DNA of 64,000 bases from Egaibacter sp046050465 (GTDB lineage Bacteria; Pseudomonadota; Gammaproteobacteria; Burkholderiales; Burkholderiaceae_C): the NCBI GenBank assembly GCA_046050465.1, contig JBJOPS010000031.1, positions 1-64,000 of the forward strand, read 5' to 3'. Under the pieces are notes generated by a model. It was not told the origin of the DNA. It worked only from the letters and a program-made list of their open reading frames with translations, and searched no databases. This document shows positions 57,922 to 64,000 of the stretch, piece after piece. How positions within the stretch are numbered: the first letter of the stretch is position 1; each line of letters opens with the position of its first letter. The translations under genes and the position numbers were made by a program.

Positions 57922-58425
57922 ATGGCAGCAAAACCAAAGCGAATTAAAGGCAAGCTACTCTACGAGGCTTACACACCCGCCGAGTCTGATGCTGATGGAT
58001 ATTCAGATGGCATTGACTACGCTGCTGTGGTGGGCAACAAGCGGTTCCATTCCTTCCAGGTCTGGCGCGAAAAGGCTGGGGACAAGCCAAAATACGTTTA
58101 CGGTCTGACCTTAAAGCAGATCACTGCGATTCGAGCCCAAGCTGATGCCGAACTATCTGCCCAGAACGCAGAACTGCGAGAGCAGATTGAAGCGATGCGC
58201 AAAGCGTTGTCTGAACTCGAAAAGCAATCTGCGGCAAAAGGTACGGCGCTTAAAGAAGAAATTGCGAAGCTTCGACACGATCAGCAATGGCTCGTTCAGG
58301 AGTTGAAGCCAGTCCTGAAAAAGAGAACAAATGACTCTTTGGACAATGGCGGTAAAAGCATCCGTGCAACGTCAATACCAATGGGTGGTGCTCCAGTCTA
58401 TCGACTGAGAGTAAAACGCCGATAG
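57922..58425 (+). CDS. hypothetical protein with a coiled coil
   Basis: The 167-residue product (start MAAKPKRIKGKLLYEAYTPA at 57922, two bases after the preceding stop) has a basic N-terminal 70 residues, with GIDYAAVVGNKRFHSFQVW, and then a coiled coil of about 65 residues (AQADAELSAQNAELREQIEA, MRKALSELEKQSAAKGTALK). The C-terminus is basic. No known domain. It ends the long plus-strand defence operon. Confidence 0.6.
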   Translation: MAAKPKRIKGKLLYEAYTPAESDADGYSDGIDYAAVVGNKRFHSFQVWREKAGDKPKYVYGLTLKQITAIRAQADAELSAQNAELREQIEAMRKALSELEKQSAAKGTALKEEIAKLRHDQQWLVQELKPVLKKRTNDSLDNGGKSIRATSIPMGGAPVYRLRVKRR

Positions 58426-58728
58426 GCAATCCCAACGTTTTCTTGATATTTGCCTTTGGCAATACGTCCTGAGAAAATCTCGAAATATCGGGTCTGTCTC
58501 CGGCACTGACAAACAGATGCGTTCTGCATTAACTGGTTTTTCTAACGGCCACCCCTACTCTGCCAGCGTCGTCGTGTGCTTGCATGCTGGCTGGCCTGCG
58601 AACGCTAGTTTTTCTCCAAATTTCAGGTAGCGATAAGACACAGTTATCGACTGCCAGACACCACCAAAAAACGGCCCCTTTCGCGGGCCGTTTTTTATTG
58701 TTTTTCCAACTCGTCCAAAGGACTCACC
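58426..58728. other. spacer between the defence operon and the integrase
   Basis: This stretch has no gene. A small inverted repeat CGATAA-GACACAG-TTATCG lies at 58631-58649, of a size compatible with a tyrosine-recombinase core site, and a strong terminator follows (next entry). Confidence 0.45.
58666..58696. terminator. bidirectional terminator
   Basis: AAAAAACGGCCC, a CTTTCG-type loop and GGGCCGTTTTTT form a symmetric GC stem with A-run and T-run, working for both strands. It separates the defence operon from the integrase gene. Confidence 0.92.
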
Positions 58729-59730
58729 ATGAAGAAAATTCGCACTCCACGCGAGGGCGTTGGCGCAGCTTTGTCTACGCACAGCACCACCACATCCAAC
58801 AGCACGCCGAAAACGCCATCAGAGGCCGTTTTAAGCGGTTTTTCCGGCACTGCCGAGCACTTTCTGGCGGCAAGCCAGTCAGCGGCCACAAAACGCGCTT
58901 ACGCCTCGGACTTGCGCCATTTTTTCGCCAACGGAAGGAGCATTCCGGCAAGCCCGACCGTTCTGGCCGAATACCTAGCCTCATGCGCTGAAAAATTGTC
59001 CGTGGCCACCCTTGAGCGGCGCTTGACCGCGATCCACAAGGCACACCTTGAGAAAAATCTTGAATCCCCGGCCCAAAGCGAAATGGTCAAGCGTGTAATG
59101 CAGGGCATCCGACGCACGCTGGGCACCAAACAACGGCAAGTCACCCCGCTGGTCAAAGACGATCTGCTGGCCGCGCTGGTCATGGTCAACCAGCAAAGCC
59201 CCGTGAAAGCCGCACGCGACCGTGCGTTGCTATTGGTGGGCTTTGCCAGTGCCATGCGCCGATCCGAGTTGGTGGCGGTCAAGGTGGAGCACATCACGCA
59301 CCTGCCCACCGGCATGGAGATCTTCTTGCCGTGCTCGAAGACCGACCAAGACCGGAACGGGCGCACCGTATTCATCCCGCATGCCAACGATGAAAGCCGC
59401 TGTCCGGTACAGGCGCTGGCCGAATGGCTGGCGATTTCTGGAATAGCGAAGGGGTATGTTTTTCGAGCCGTCACCCGCCATGACCGCGTTGCACGGCACG
59501 GCTTGTCAGCGCAGTCGGTGGCGCTGGTGGTGAAGGCGTCGGTGGCGCGTGCTGGCGGTAATGCCGCCAACGCTAGCGGCCACAGTCTCAGGGCTGGCTA
59601 CTGCACCAGCGCGGCGGAGAAAGGTTTGCAGCCGTGGCAAATACGAGAACAAACCGGGCACAAATCGGATGTGACGCTGGCGAAGTACATCAGGCCAGTG
59701 GCGCGGAGGAAGATTCCGAGCCTGCTGTAG
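58729..59730 (+). CDS. tyrosine recombinase/integrase
   Basis: The 333-residue protein is a phage-type tyrosine integrase. The SAM-like core-binding domain spans about residues 45-125 (SAATKRAYASDLRHFFANGR). The catalytic domain shows Arg in GFASAMRRSELVAVKVEHI, Lys in the beta-hairpin CSKTDQDRNGRTVFIP, HxxR in ASGHSLRAGYCTSAAEKG, His/Trp in REQTGHKSD and the nucleophile Tyr in TLAKYIRPVARRK. An approximately 40-residue polar N-terminal extension is present. It may mobilise the island; no tRNA target is next to it. Confidence 0.94.
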   Translation: MKKIRTPREGVGAALSTHSTTTSNSTPKTPSEAVLSGFSGTAEHFLAASQSAATKRAYASDLRHFFANGRSIPASPTVLAEYLASCAEKLSVATLERRLTAIHKAHLEKNLESPAQSEMVKRVMQGIRRTLGTKQRQVTPLVKDDLLAALVMVNQQSPVKAARDRALLLVGFASAMRRSELVAVKVEHITHLPTGMEIFLPCSKTDQDRNGRTVFIPHANDESRCPVQALAEWLAISGIAKGYVFRAVTRHDRVARHGLSAQSVALVVKASVARAGGNAANASGHSLRAGYCTSAAEKGLQPWQIREQTGHKSDVTLAKYIRPVARRKIPSLL

Positions 59731-59784
59731 TACAGAAATGCAAACGACTGTACTTGCCCACCTGAGGACTCCGGCTTTGTTATG

Positions 59785-60729
59785 TCACTCTGCTCGGCAT
59801 ACCTGCGAGCGGGTGACAGGCCAGAGTTTGAGATCGAAATTGCGAAACGTTTTAATACTGGAACCCGCTCGATGGTTCTGTACATCTGTTGGGTCTTTGG
59901 CTGTCCACATACCAAAGGCAATCACCCTCTGCCCCGGCTGGTACTCATCAAATGCATTCAAATCAGGCGACCACACAGAGGCGCATGCAACGTCGCGTAC
60001 CGTCGCATCACTGTGGGGGATGCGAGTTGGACGCATCAATTCGAGTGCCACAAAGTCACCTGCTCTTCCCTTAATTGGCTTGACCTGTCTCACGATTCCG
60101 CAGACTGCGACAGGTATAGAAACTGTAGCCCTTTGCAGTTGAGCATGACAACGGAAAAAGTCGGAATCATCAAAGTAGAAATCCGCCCATGACACGCGCA
60201 CCCCATCGAAAGCCAAGACCAGAACATTTTCAATATCGGCGTGATCTTCACATACCGCCCTAACCTTGAGTACGCGCTTGGCACTATTGATGTACGCACC
60301 CAGCCGTTCTGTGGCTTCAACATAGACCTTTTCGCTGGTCGCATCAGAACGAACCTGATCGGACTTCTGTCGAACTACGCTCTCCCTAAGCTGTTCAAGT
60401 GTTTGCTTTATGGCTAGTAGACGTAATTCGTACTGATTGCCGTGAATCGCCGCAAGTATGTCTCCATCGGATTCACGAGCAATGATGGAAACCTGCCCGC
60501 GAACGTTATAGGTGCAGGAGTCTGAATGCAGTTGACCTTTGATAAGTCGAAAGAACGGGTCTACAACAACAACGTCCTCTCCAAGAGTGCGCGTAAACCC
60601 ATTTACGAATGAAACATGAGCCTCACAAAACTCACAGCGCAATGGCTTTATGTATTTGTTTTGTTGCGCAGCAGGAATACCTATCAAGACGTTGCCAGCA
60701 TCTCGTGCGGCGGGCATTTTGGAAGCCAT
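59785..60729 (-). CDS. hypothetical protein with candidate zinc site and OB-like C-terminus
   Basis: The product has 314 residues (start MASKMPAARDAGNVLIGIPA at 60729; a longer ATG at 60846 adds an unlikely tail). A candidate zinc site is formed by IKPLRCEFCEAHVSFVNGF and KGQLHSDSCTYNV (CxxC...H...C). A helical middle (LLAIKQTLEQLRESVVRQKS) is followed by a beta-rich end (VAVCGIVRQVKPIKG, YQPGQRVIAFGMWTA) that could be an OB-fold. No family recognised. It is convergent with the integrase gene. Confidence 0.55.
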   Translation of the reverse strand: MASKMPAARDAGNVLIGIPAAQQNKYIKPLRCEFCEAHVSFVNGFTRTLGEDVVVVDPFFRLIKGQLHSDSCTYNVRGQVSIIARESDGDILAAIHGNQYELRLLAIKQTLEQLRESVVRQKSDQVRSDATSEKVYVEATERLGAYINSAKRVLKVRAVCEDHADIENVLVLAFDGVRVSWADFYFDDSDFFRCHAQLQRATVSIPVAVCGIVRQVKPIKGRAGDFVALELMRPTRIPHSDATVRDVACASVWSPDLNAFDEYQPGQRVIAFGMWTAKDPTDVQNHRAGSSIKTFRNFDLKLWPVTRSQVCRAE

Positions 60730-60784
60730 GTCGAAATCTCTGCAGGGAGTTCGGGGAGTTATAAATTCAAGAGGCGGCAACGGC

Positions 60785-61138
60785 TCACGCTGTCGCCAAC
60801 ATAAGATGCCCAATTTCCGCTTTGGCCGGACGCACCTTGATTTCAATGTCGTAGCCGAACCGGGTGAGGCAGTCCATCAACTTGCGTTCGGACAAGTTGG
60901 TGAAGTCTCCTCGCATCATGTCGGACACTTTAGGTTGGGTGATGCCCATAAGCTTGGCCGCTTCCTGCTGGGTCAGGCTACGCGCTTTCATGGCCTTGCG
61001 GATTTCGATCACCAAGCCGGTTTTGATCTTGAGCTTTTCGGCGTCAGCAAGGCCAAGGTCAGCAAACACGTTGCCAGAACCACGATGCACTTCCACGCCT
61101 TCGATCAGTCGGTTTTCCATGTCTGCATGCGAAGCCAC
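60785..61138 (-). CDS. XRE-family regulator next to mqsRA
   Basis: The 117-residue protein (or 111 from the second Met at 61120, MENRLIEGVEVHRGSGN) has an N-terminal acidic/helical region and a Cro/CI helix-turn-helix: IRKAMKARSLTQQEAAKLMG, ITQPKVSDMMRGDFTNLSER. It ends with a C-terminal KLMDCLTRFGYDIEIKV as in HigA2-type antitoxins. Its usual toxin is missing; instead it is encoded 14 bases downstream of mqsA on the same strand, so it is probably a third gene of that toxin-antitoxin operon. Confidence 0.85.
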   Translation of the reverse strand: MASHADMENRLIEGVEVHRGSGNVFADLGLADAEKLKIKTGLVIEIRKAMKARSLTQQEAAKLMGITQPKVSDMMRGDFTNLSERKLMDCLTRFGYDIEIKVRPAKAEIGHLMLATA

Positions 61139-61152
61139 CGCCCTACCCTTTC

Positions 61153-61560
61153 TCAGGCTGTTCGGATTTCGTTCAACAAATCGGGATGCCGATCCAGCAC
61201 CTTGAGCAATTTGACCAAGGCCAGCGGCGGCTTGGTCTTGCCGTTCTCATAGCGGGAAAAGGCGTTCACTCCACCACCAAAAATGTCAGCCGCTTCACGC
61301 TGGTCAAGGTCGAGCTTCTTGCGCACCTTGGCAATGTAGGCCGGGTCAACATAGGCCGCATTGACTTGGCGCTGAAACGCGCCGATCAGGTCACTGTAGC
61401 GATCGCCATGCTCACGGTTCAAAACCGCTTCGCCGCAAGCAGGACAAAAGTCGCCCGTGACTTCTGGGATGGTGGTGTGTTCGCCCTTGTAGACGTAGGG
61501 CATATCGCGGGTGTCGTGGATCAGTTCAGCCGCTCCACAGCTAGGGCATTTCATGGTCAC
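61153..61560 (-). CDS. mqsA: type II antitoxin MqsA
   Basis: MqsA neutralises the ribonuclease MqsR and represses the operon. The 135-residue product has the YgiT-type zinc domain with MKCPSCGAAELIHDTRD and VTGDFCPACGEAVLNRE (two CxxC pairs), and a C-terminal HTH (LDLDQREAADIFGGGVNAFS, RYENGKTKPPLALVKLLKVL). It overlaps mqsR by four bases and is transcribed after it. Confidence 0.93.
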   Translation of the reverse strand: MTMKCPSCGAAELIHDTRDMPYVYKGEHTTIPEVTGDFCPACGEAVLNREHGDRYSDLIGAFQRQVNAAYVDPAYIAKVRKKLDLDQREAADIFGGGVNAFSRYENGKTKPPLALVKLLKVLDRHPDLLNEIRTA

Positions 61561-61859
61561 AACTCCTTGAAGGAAACAATCAGAACATCGTCAATCACCG
61601 TCAGCTTGAGGTAGACCTCATCGCCGCCAGTGGTCTTCGCGTGGTACACGTCCTGCCAAATCCGGTGGTCAGCGTAGGTCGTCATGCTCTTGTAGAAGTT
61701 GGCAGTCGTCAGAGACATGACCACGGCACACATCCCAGCCAGGTCGTTGATGCCAATCTCACGAGCACCACTGAAGGCCGTGGCCGTGGCTCGAACTTGG
61801 CCACGTTCGACCATGCCCTGCACTACCGACAGCTTGCAGTGAGGTGTGCTTTTTTCCAT
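61557..61859 (-). CDS. mqsR: mRNA interferase toxin MqsR
   Basis: MqsR is a RelE/YoeB-fold ribonuclease that cuts mRNA, typically at GCU/GCA. The 100-residue protein has the family profile: MEKSTPHCKLSVVQGMVERG, LTTANFYKSMTTYADHRIWQ, DVYHAKTTGGDEVYLKLTVI and DDVLIVSFKEL, with the Lys, Tyr and Arg positions around SMTTYADHR. It is first in the operon. Its predicted promoter has the -10 box six bases before the ATG, so the transcript is probably leaderless. Confidence 0.94.
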   Translation of the reverse strand: MEKSTPHCKLSVVQGMVERGQVRATATAFSGAREIGINDLAGMCAVVMSLTTANFYKSMTTYADHRIWQDVYHAKTTGGDEVYLKLTVIDDVLIVSFKEL

Positions 61860-61900
61860 AGGATGATTATAACCAAGTTGGTTTATTTTACAAGTAGGTT
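61860..61900 (-). promoter_or_regulatory. mqsRA promoter and operator
   Basis: On the minus strand TATAAT (61871-61866) lies six bases before the mqsR ATG, with a TTGTAA -35 candidate (61892-61887, 15-base spacing). The perfect palindrome TAACCAACTTGGTTA (61884-61870) covers the -10/-35 spacer; a second, imperfect unit TAACCTACTT lies 16 bases upstream. MqsA operators in E. coli have the same AACC ... GGTT form. Confidence 0.7.
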
Positions 61901-61943
61901 AATTTGAGGCTGAGGTGGTTGAGCGTCAATCGCCGCCCCACCC

Positions 61944-62186
61944 TCAACCACCAGTCCATGTGTCTGGGTCGTTCCGCAGCCGCTCACGGTATTCAGCGAT
62001 CAAGGCGTAGACGCGGGATACAAGCTCATTGGGCACGCGGACAGTACGCGACGCGCTGCTTCGACGGTATGTTTTTCTGACGGGTATGGCTGGGGCTGCA
62101 ACTGGGGCGCTTTGCTGTGTCAGCGGCTTGCGTGCTGACACAGCGTTGTTGCAGCGGTTTTTGGCGGCTTTGACGTGCTTGGTCAT
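61944..62186 (-). CDS. small basic protein with RHH-like C-terminus
   Basis: The 80-residue protein is very basic at the N-terminus (KHVKAAKNRCNNAVSARKPL) and ends with SASRTVRVPNELVSRVYALI followed by AEYRERLRNDPDTW, which resembles a ribbon-helix-helix DNA-binding unit (RTVRVPNELVxxV). It lies 61 bases downstream of the replication-initiator-like gene on the same strand and could be a copy-control or partition accessory. Assignment is tentative. Confidence 0.5.
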   Translation of the reverse strand: MTKHVKAAKNRCNNAVSARKPLTQQSAPVAAPAIPVRKTYRRSSASRTVRVPNELVSRVYALIAEYRERLRNDPDTWTGG

Positions 62187-62247
62187 ACTGGTTTCCAGTG
62201 GTTGTTACAGCGTGAAATTAGCCGTGCATTGCCATTGCCGTCAGCAG

Positions 62248-63264
62248 TTACGGAGCAACGAACGCCTCAGGTGGGAAAAGATTGGTGGCCTTGAGAAGTC
62301 CGTCAACCTGTCCCCACATGCGTTCCGGCTGCCACCAAGCTGCCTGTCTTGACCGCCAAAATGCATTGATTTTGCGGATTTGCCTGCTGCCTTTGAATGC
62401 CTTCAGTGCAGCAGCAGCCCCTATGTCTCGGCACATCGAGACAAACGCCTGCTCCAGTATCGGAGGCAGGTCGCTGCCCTCTGCATTCAAGTCAATGAAG
62501 TGAAACCACGCAAATCGGTTGCTCAGCGTACCCACGTTGTGAAGAGCCATGCCTCGCAACTTTTGCCCACGCACTTCAACGCGCATCCGCTCCGGTACAC
62601 CTTTGGCTGTGTAAAACTGAGTGATGCGATTTGCCTTCAGCGACTCATCGGCACTGCGCCCCGCGCGCAACAGAGCCTCGACTGCACGGTGAATGCGCTC
62701 TGTTTTTTTGTCATACACAGCGGTCTGATAGTCGCTGCCTTTTGCGCCAAAGTTATAACCTTCGATCAAGCCAGCTTTATTCAGGCGCTTGCAGATCACT
62801 GAGAGCTTTTCGGCGTACTGGTAGTGCACAAGGACTCGGCGAAGGTCAATTCCATGCACATCAACCGCAATATGCAACTTGTTGATTACTGCGTCGGCGA
62901 ACAACTCACGCAAGCGTTGGGTATTGATGGCGAGCACCCGCCGCAGAATGCCACGGAAGAACGCCGCATCACCCTTTTCCATTTGGGACGGATTCAGTTC
63001 GATGCGAAGACCGCCCTTGTTGCGGCTTTGGTCGAAAGCGCCCAACTGCACGAGCACTTTGTGTCCACCGGGCAAGATAACGCGGAAGCGAACAAAGTAG
63101 CGACTGCCTTTGATGTGCGCGAATTCACAAACCTCATCCTCAATCAGTTTTTGCAATCGGGTATTCAGTTTGTCGATCTTGGTCTTGTCCACACGGGGAT
63201 CAATGTCCCATGGCAGCAGAAAGACGATTTTGTCCAGAATGGGGGAAGCTACTCGAATAGCCAT
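62248..63264 (-). CDS. putative replication initiator-like protein
   Basis: The 338-residue product shows a pattern seen in phage/plasmid replication initiators (Rep_trans or inovirus RstA-like): FVRFRVILPGGHKVLVQLGA, RIELNPSQMEKGDAAFFRGI, KLHIAVDVHGIDLRRVLVHY, GSDYQTAVYDKKTERIHRAV and ERMRVEVRGQKLRGMALHN. The order basic patch, IAVDVxG, YDKKxE, RxEVR is typical, but I could not assign a specific family. It suggests that the island can replicate or once did. No HUH motif is obvious. Confidence 0.5.
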   Translation of the reverse strand: MAIRVASPILDKIVFLLPWDIDPRVDKTKIDKLNTRLQKLIEDEVCEFAHIKGSRYFVRFRVILPGGHKVLVQLGAFDQSRNKGGLRIELNPSQMEKGDAAFFRGILRRVLAINTQRLRELFADAVINKLHIAVDVHGIDLRRVLVHYQYAEKLSVICKRLNKAGLIEGYNFGAKGSDYQTAVYDKKTERIHRAVEALLRAGRSADESLKANRITQFYTAKGVPERMRVEVRGQKLRGMALHNVGTLSNRFAWFHFIDLNAEGSDLPPILEQAFVSMCRDIGAAAALKAFKGSRQIRKINAFWRSRQAAWWQPERMWGQVDGLLKATNLFPPEAFVAP

Positions 63265-63719
63265 AACGGTTACCTCTCAAAAGACGAGTTCGGAAATCAG
63301 CGGACATGCCGCCAGCAGTTGCCGATGTATTTACAGTCTTCGTGAGAGTGCTACTGGTGTGTGATTCACTGCCCAGCAATTCAAGCGATGCTGTTGGTGA
63401 AACAACCCTCAGCAAGCTTTAATTCGGATGCAGTGGCAACACACATGCTGCACTGAATCAGTGCTTTGCCTTTGCCATGATGGTCATGCGTGTTCAGCAG
63501 TTGGATTGATCTCAACTGTTCACACTGTCACCACCATCACATACTTCAGTACATGTACCGATTGCACTCTTATTAGACCGTGTCGGCAAAGTCAAATTAG
63601 TGGCCACAAAACATGACCGACTTGCACTCTCACGGCGTTGATAACCATGTTCGCCATGCCCTTGCCTCCGCCATATCTGTACAGGGATGCAGATATGGCA
63701 GGTGGGTGATCAGCATTGC
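63265..63719. other. non-coding region upstream of the replication-like gene
   Basis: These 455 bases have no supported gene. They contain the perfect inverted repeat at 63670-63699, a GTACATGTAC palindrome near 63551, a CAGTTG ... CAACTG dyad near 63498-63518, and a 9-bp direct repeat TTGCACTCT at 63564 and 63622. This density fits a promoter/origin region of a mobile element; no iteron array was found. Confidence 0.45.
63670..63699. repeat. perfect 10-bp inverted repeat
   Basis: GCCATATCTG (63670-63679), a 10-base loop, then CAGATATGGC (63690-63699). It lies 21 bases after the stop of the partial minus-strand gene. No T-run follows in that direction, so an origin, operator or recombination-site role is as likely as termination. 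Confidence 0.6.
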
Positions 63720-64000
63720 TCAGTTCAGCAGGATCGACCTGCGGATGGCGTAGAAGCTGCTCTTGCGTTTGTCAGTACCGGGCAGGTGCACTTGCAGTGT
63801 CGGCACACCACGCGGGCCTTCGATCAAATAGCCAGCCTTGCGCAGCGCCTGCAACACGGCTTTTGCCTCATGGTCACCGCACAAGTGCTTCTCGAAGTAC
63901 GGCGGATGGATGAGAAATACAGGCTCACCCTTGCGCAACACATGTTCATAACCAGCCACGACGCCCGCACTGTCCTCATGCCACTGCTTGAGTGGCTTGA
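63720..64000 (-). CDS. 3' part of a gene leaving the window, possibly DUF927/primase-helicase-like
   Basis: The frame is open from the window end to the stop at 63720; about 93 residues are visible. They include KPLKQWHEDSAGVVAGYEHV and FEKHLCGDHEAKAVLQALRK, then AGYLIEGPRGVPTLQVHLPG and TDKRKSSFYAIRRSILL. The ending G-x-x-A-x-x-V-L-x-x-L-x-x-x-G-x-L ... F-Y-A-I-R resembles the C-terminus of DUF927/plasmid helicase-primase proteins, but the fragment is short. Start is outside the window. Confidence 0.6.
   Translation of the reverse strand, partial: KPLKQWHEDSAGVVAGYEHVLRKGEPVFLIHPPYFEKHLCGDHEAKAVLQALRKAGYLIEGPRGVPTLQVHLPGTDKRKSSFYAIRRSILLN

Noticed and set aside
63400..63719. CRISPR-like or iteron repeats in the non-coding region
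   Set aside because: Only two 9-bp copies (TTGCACTCT) and isolated palindromes were found; there is no regular spacing.

Overview
The window looks like a chromosome segment of a betaproteobacterium of the family Comamonadaceae (Rhodoferax/Polaromonas-like). The evidence is gene order (rpsA-ihfB-lapA-lapB; ilvB-ilvH-ilvC; rnhA, methyltransferase, gloB, mltD; dnaX-ybaB-recR), protein sequence style, and two dispersed repeat families that I recall as common in that family. No tRNA, rRNA, CRISPR array or insertion sequence was found; the only RNA gene is the 4.5S SRP RNA at about 37.9 kb.

Core region, 1-45 kb. The left end carries translation, nucleoid and envelope genes (rpsA, ihfB, lapAB), a ComEA-like DNA-binding protein and the fluoride channel crcB. 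Then come the branched-chain amino acid genes ilvC, ilvH and ilvB, an ECF sigma factor with DUF3619, DUF3106 and RDD genes, dgkA, a LOG-family gene, a PII protein and nadE. A COG3146 acyltransferase, two tandem unknown paralogues, and the divergent soluble and membrane pyrophosphatases follow; the membrane enzyme carries an OmpA-like tail. Next are moaA-mobA-moeA, an RND efflux pair, rnhA, a methyltransferase, gloB, mltD, recR-ybaB-dnaX, ffs, and a complete sulfate ABC importer with two binding proteins (sbp1, sbp2, cysT, cysW, cysA).

Accessory region, about 45.5-64 kb. This is a mobile or defence island. After a hydrolase/XRE regulator divergon and three little-known minus-strand genes comes a long, tightly overlapping plus-strand operon (48.7-58.4 kb). 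It holds a Phd/YefM-like protein, hsdR, an HNH endonuclease, hsdM, hsdS, a PIN-GNAT-PUA-like triple fusion, an ASCH-domain protein, a P-loop kinase-like protein, a DUF6933 protein and a coiled-coil protein. A bidirectional terminator separates it from a tyrosine integrase. Beyond that lie an unknown protein, an mqsRA toxin-antitoxin pair with an extra XRE gene, a small basic protein, a replication-initiator-like protein and the 3' part of another gene that leaves the window.

The most interesting points are: (1) the PIN-GNAT-PUA / ASCH / P-loop module attached to the type I restriction operon, a good candidate for an undescribed RNA-targeting defence module; (2) a roughly 60-bp hairpin-forming repeat in seven copies, four inside conserved genes without breaking the frame and one forming the crcB C-terminus; (3) a nine-A tract in dnaX at the tau/gamma boundary, with stop codons immediately in both alternative frames; (4) the fusion of a proton-pumping pyrophosphatase to an OmpA-like peptidoglycan-binding domain.
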